NCBI GenBank assembly: GCA_025056305.1
Contig: JANWWJ010000043.1
Span: forward strand, 1 to 64,000
Source of the DNA: Chitinophagales bacterium
Lineage (GTDB): Bacteria; Bacteroidota; Bacteroidia; Chitinophagales; UBA10324
DNA length: 64,000 nt
Reading direction: 5' to 3'
A program made the position numbers and the translations under genes. Of the stretch, positions 61,715 through 64,000 are shown one piece after another. Within the stretch, counting starts at the first letter, position 1. Every line of letters starts with the position of its first letter. The notes beneath the pieces were generated by a model, which saw nothing but the letters and a program-made list of their open reading frames with translations, had not been told where the DNA came from and ran no database searches.

Positions 61715-63103
61715 ATGAATTATGATTTGATCGTCATTGGCAGCGGTCCCGGCGGCTATGTGGCTGCAATTCGAGCGGCGCAGTTAGGCTTACGTACCGC
61801 CATTGTAGAAAAAGAATCGCTGGGCGGAGTGTGTCTGAACTGGGGATGCATTCCAACAAAGGCTCTGCTCAAGAGCGCGCAGGTATATCAATACCTAAAG
61901 CACGCCGAAGATTTCGGCATACCACTCAAACCACCGCCACCCGACTTTGCTGCCATGATTCGCCGAAGCCGAAATGTGGCCGATAACATGAGCAAAGGCG
62001 TGCAGTTTCTTATGAAAAAAAACAAGATTGAAGTAATCAGCGGCTTCGGACGAGTGCGGCCGGGCAACAAGGTGGAAGTAACGGCTGCCGATGGAAAAAA
62101 AAGCAACCTTTCCGCACCTCACATCATCGTCGCTACCGGGGGTCGCTCTAAAGAACTACCACACCTCAAGCAGGATGGAAAAAAGATCATCGGCTATCGT
62201 GAAGCCATGAGCCTTTCGCGTCAACCGGCCAGTATGGTCATCGTCGGTGCAGGAGCGATTGGCGTTGAATTTGCTTATTTCTACAACAGCATTGGTACCA
62301 AGGTCACCTTAGTAGAGTTTATGCCTCGCATCGTACCTGCTGAAGACGAAGAGATATCCAAAGAGCTGGAGCGCAGTTTTCGTAAGCAGGGCATACAAGT
62401 GCTCACCAACACAACGGTAGAAAAGGTAGACACCTCCGGTAAAGGCTGCGATGTCACGCTTAAGACTGAAAAAGGCTCGGAAAAAATTTCGTGTGAAGTG
62501 GTACTTTCCGCTATTGGCATTGCCACCAACATCGAAGGCATAGGTTTGGAAGAAACCGGGATCAAAACCGAAAAAGGGAAGGTGATTGTGGACGAGTATT
62601 ACCGCACCAACGTTGCCGGATACTATGCCATTGGTGACATTGTCAACGGCCCTGCCTTAGCGCACGTGGCCTCCGCCGAAGGGATCATCTGTGTTGAGAA
62701 AATAGCCGGAAAGAACCCTGCCCCTCTGGATTACAACAACATCCCAGCCTGCACGTATTGTATGCCGGAGGTGGCATCGGTAGGTTATACAGAGCTAGCT
62801 GCCCGTCAGGCCGGTTATGATGTCGTCGTAGGTAAATTTCCCTTCTCCGCCAGCGGAAAGGCCAAAGCAGCCGGACATGCCGAAGGTTTCGTAAAAGTGG
62901 TTTTTGATGCCCGCTACGGCGAATTTTTGGGCGCTCATCTGATTGGCTACAACGTTACTGAAATGATCGCCGAATGCGTAGTAGCCCGCAAGCTGGAAAC
63001 CACTGGCCATGAGCTGATTAAGAGCGTACATCCACATCCGACCATGAGCGAAGCCATTCTGGAAGCTACCGCCGCTGCTTTCGGTGAAGTCATTCATTTG
63101 TAG
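61715..63103 (+). CDS. lpdA: Dihydrolipoyl dehydrogenase
   Basis: A 462-residue FAD flavoprotein that re-oxidises the lipoyl group of 2-oxoacid dehydrogenase complexes or the glycine cleavage system with NAD+. The FAD motif is VIGSGPGGYVAAI, the redox-active disulfide is Cys40/Cys45 in GGVCLNWGCIPTKALL, the NAD motif is VIVGAGAIGVEFAYFY, and the C-terminal His-Glu pair is HPHPTMSEAILEA. It is not next to any E1 or E2 gene. The 3' end overlaps the convergent lipoprotein gene by 14 bases. A TATCTTGC-like box precedes it around 61680. Confidence 0.96.
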   Translation: MNYDLIVIGSGPGGYVAAIRAAQLGLRTAIVEKESLGGVCLNWGCIPTKALLKSAQVYQYLKHAEDFGIPLKPPPPDFAAMIRRSRNVADNMSKGVQFLMKKNKIEVISGFGRVRPGNKVEVTAADGKKSNLSAPHIIVATGGRSKELPHLKQDGKKIIGYREAMSLSRQPASMVIVGAGAIGVEFAYFYNSIGTKVTLVEFMPRIVPAEDEEISKELERSFRKQGIQVLTNTTVEKVDTSGKGCDVTLKTEKGSEKISCEVVLSAIGIATNIEGIGLEETGIKTEKGKVIVDEYYRTNVAGYYAIGDIVNGPALAHVASAEGIICVEKIAGKNPAPLDYNNIPACTYCMPEVASVGYTELAARQAGYDVVVGKFPFSASGKAKAAGHAEGFVKVVFDARYGEFLGAHLIGYNVTEMIAECVVARKLETTGHELIKSVHPHPTMSEAILEATAAAFGEVIHL

Positions 63104-63848
63104 CGGTGTGGCCGGCAGCCATATTTTCTTGCAAAGCCGATCGGCCTTGCACTGCACAGCCTTCATAGGCAATACCGTTGACTAACGCAGTTACCCGAAA
63201 TGGATATATAGCTTTTTTGTATAATGTATTTTTCGAAACAATAGTAACCCGCAATGACCTTTGCGATGCAAAATTGTTGGATTCATAAATCCAGCGATCT
63301 GGCTGTTGCGCCGGCGGAAAATATTCAAAAACATCATGCACACCCCAATGCCGATCGAGGAAGCGAAGGGTTTGTTGCGCCTCGCTGATCTGTAATTGCC
63401 AGTTGGGGCCTTCGGCTAAAAAATCGTACGGAATGCACCATGCCGGTTCGCGCAACACACTACAGGAGTTTACGGTGTGGAGGACAAACAAACTATCGGA
63501 CTGTCCCATGTGGCTTTTGCTGATGCGCTGCCATTTTCCGGTCGCCTCGACTTGATAAAAAACAGAGGCATCGGCCGCTTGCGCCGACATGTGCTTGAGG
63601 GGAAATACACCGGCGGTGTCGCGTACCCAATAGGGATGAAAAGGCTTTTCGCATGCATAAAACCATAATGAATCATTGGCATAAAGCATCGTGCCGCGAA
63701 GCGTCTCTGTACCGGCAAAGCCAAAAGAATTTTCGTTTTGCAACGCAGGGCTGCGGTTCACTATCTCTTGGTTTTGCCGATGGCGGCAACTTACGAACAC
63801 CACGTGACAGCCCACCAGCAAGCCGAAAACCACGAGCGGCTGCAACAT
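63090..63848 (-). CDS. Putative lipoprotein, NlpE/COG3650-like
   Basis: A 252-residue protein with an N-terminal signal and a lipobox LLVGC (Cys14), so probably lipidated; a second Cys at 21 is an alternative. The segment TLRGTMLYANDSLWFYACE and the C-terminal SLRVTIVSKNTLYKKA, then YPFRVTALVNGIAYEGCAV, resemble small envelope lipoproteins of the NlpE/COG3650 type, where the last motif reads Y-x-G-C. I am not sure of the family. No function can be stated. It lies directly downstream of, and on the same strand as, the T9SS type B cargo gene at the window edge. Confidence 0.6.
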   Translation of the reverse strand: MLQPLVVFGLLVGCHVVFVSCRHRQNQEIVNRSPALQNENSFGFAGTETLRGTMLYANDSLWFYACEKPFHPYWVRDTAGVFPLKHMSAQAADASVFYQVEATGKWQRISKSHMGQSDSLFVLHTVNSCSVLREPAWCIPYDFLAEGPNWQLQISEAQQTLRFLDRHWGVHDVFEYFPPAQQPDRWIYESNNFASQRSLRVTIVSKNTLYKKAIYPFRVTALVNGIAYEGCAVQGRSALQENMAAGHTATNE

Positions 63849-63851
63849 GAA

Positions 63852-64000
63852 TTATCGCAGCAACAATACATTACCCCGACGTTCAAAGGTCATTCCGTCG
63901 AGGAATCTAGCCCTGATGTGATATACATAAGTGCCTATTTCTTCGGGTTTTCCTTTGTACGTTCCGTCCCAACCCGTCGCAACATCATTGCTGACAAACA
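63852..64000 (-). CDS. C-terminal end of a T9SS type B cargo protein (cut by window edge)
   Basis: The last 48 codons of a gene that enters from the right edge. The residues read FVSNDVATGWDGTYKGKPEE, then IGTYVYHIRARFLDGMTFER and RGNVLLLR before the TAA. This is the gliding-motility-associated C-terminal (type B) sorting domain: WDGTYKGKPEEIGTYVY is its hallmark. The rest of the protein is outside the window. Type B cargo differ from the type A cargo elsewhere here in the system components they need, by family knowledge. Confidence 0.88.
   Translation of the reverse strand, partial: FVSNDVATGWDGTYKGKPEEIGTYVYHIRARFLDGMTFERRGNVLLLR

Overview
The window is a dense stretch of chromosome from a member of the Bacteroidota, probably a Chitinophagales/Saprospirales-type free-living gliding relative (inference, no 16S here). 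The reasons are the many C-terminal type IX secretion (T9SS) sorting domains, the GldA/GldF/GldG proteins, a PorD/DUF4835 protein, a Bacteroidota-style omega subunit in the gene order bamD-rpoZ-coaBC-porD-recN, a TonB-dependent receptor with a carboxypeptidase-regulatory-like N-terminus, and promoter boxes of the TAnnTTTG type instead of -10/-35 boxes. Genes lie close together, with many 1-4 base start/stop overlaps and several convergent 3' overlaps. I see no insertion sequence, prophage, CRISPR array or rRNA.

Layout. 1-3 kb: a cut-off glycosyltransferase, an aminopeptidase P, an isolated tRNA-Ile/tRNA-Ala pair and a MarR-like regulator with a cysteine tail. 3-14 kb: a secreted nuclease/phosphatase-fold protein, korAB (2-oxoacid:ferredoxin oxidoreductase), a GH3-family protein, an ECF sigma/anti-sigma pair, ligA, and a T9SS-exported thioredoxin-fold protein next to a di-heme peroxidase lipoprotein. 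14-22 kb: a DEDDh exonuclease, the selenouridine pair mnmH-selD, the operon gldA-gldF-gldG-DUF4340, and gmk. 22-33.4 kb: three tandem giant secreted paralogues, each with seven N-terminal propeller-like repeats, then 7, 8 or 13 PKD domains, then a T9SS sorting domain. 33.4-38 kb: glyS, a cysteine-rich DUF3109 protein, a small membrane protein, an alpha/beta hydrolase and a polyprenyl synthase. 38-43 kb: a TonB receptor and a T9SS-exported beta-helix protein that share an 11-base-period direct repeat upstream, followed by a strong terminator. 43-50 kb: an alpha-oxoamine synthase, then bamD-rpoZ-coaBC-porD-recN. 49.5-64 kb: an arylsulfotransferase-like T9SS cargo, fabI, clpC, a STAS protein with RNase Z, pruA, ftsK, lolA, lpdA, a lipoprotein, and the end of a T9SS type B cargo.

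How it fits together. Housekeeping genes (replication/repair: ligA, recN, ftsK; translation: glyS, tRNAs, mnmH; envelope assembly: bamD, lolA, fabI; central metabolism: korAB, lpdA, pruA) are mixed with a surface programme. At least seven proteins here carry T9SS sorting domains, and the window also encodes parts of the gliding/T9SS apparatus (gldAFG, porD). The most distinctive region is the 11 kb PKD cluster. The most testable regulatory signals are the direct repeats before the TonB receptor and the beta-helix gene, and a set of promoter boxes placed so close to start codons that the mRNAs may be leaderless.
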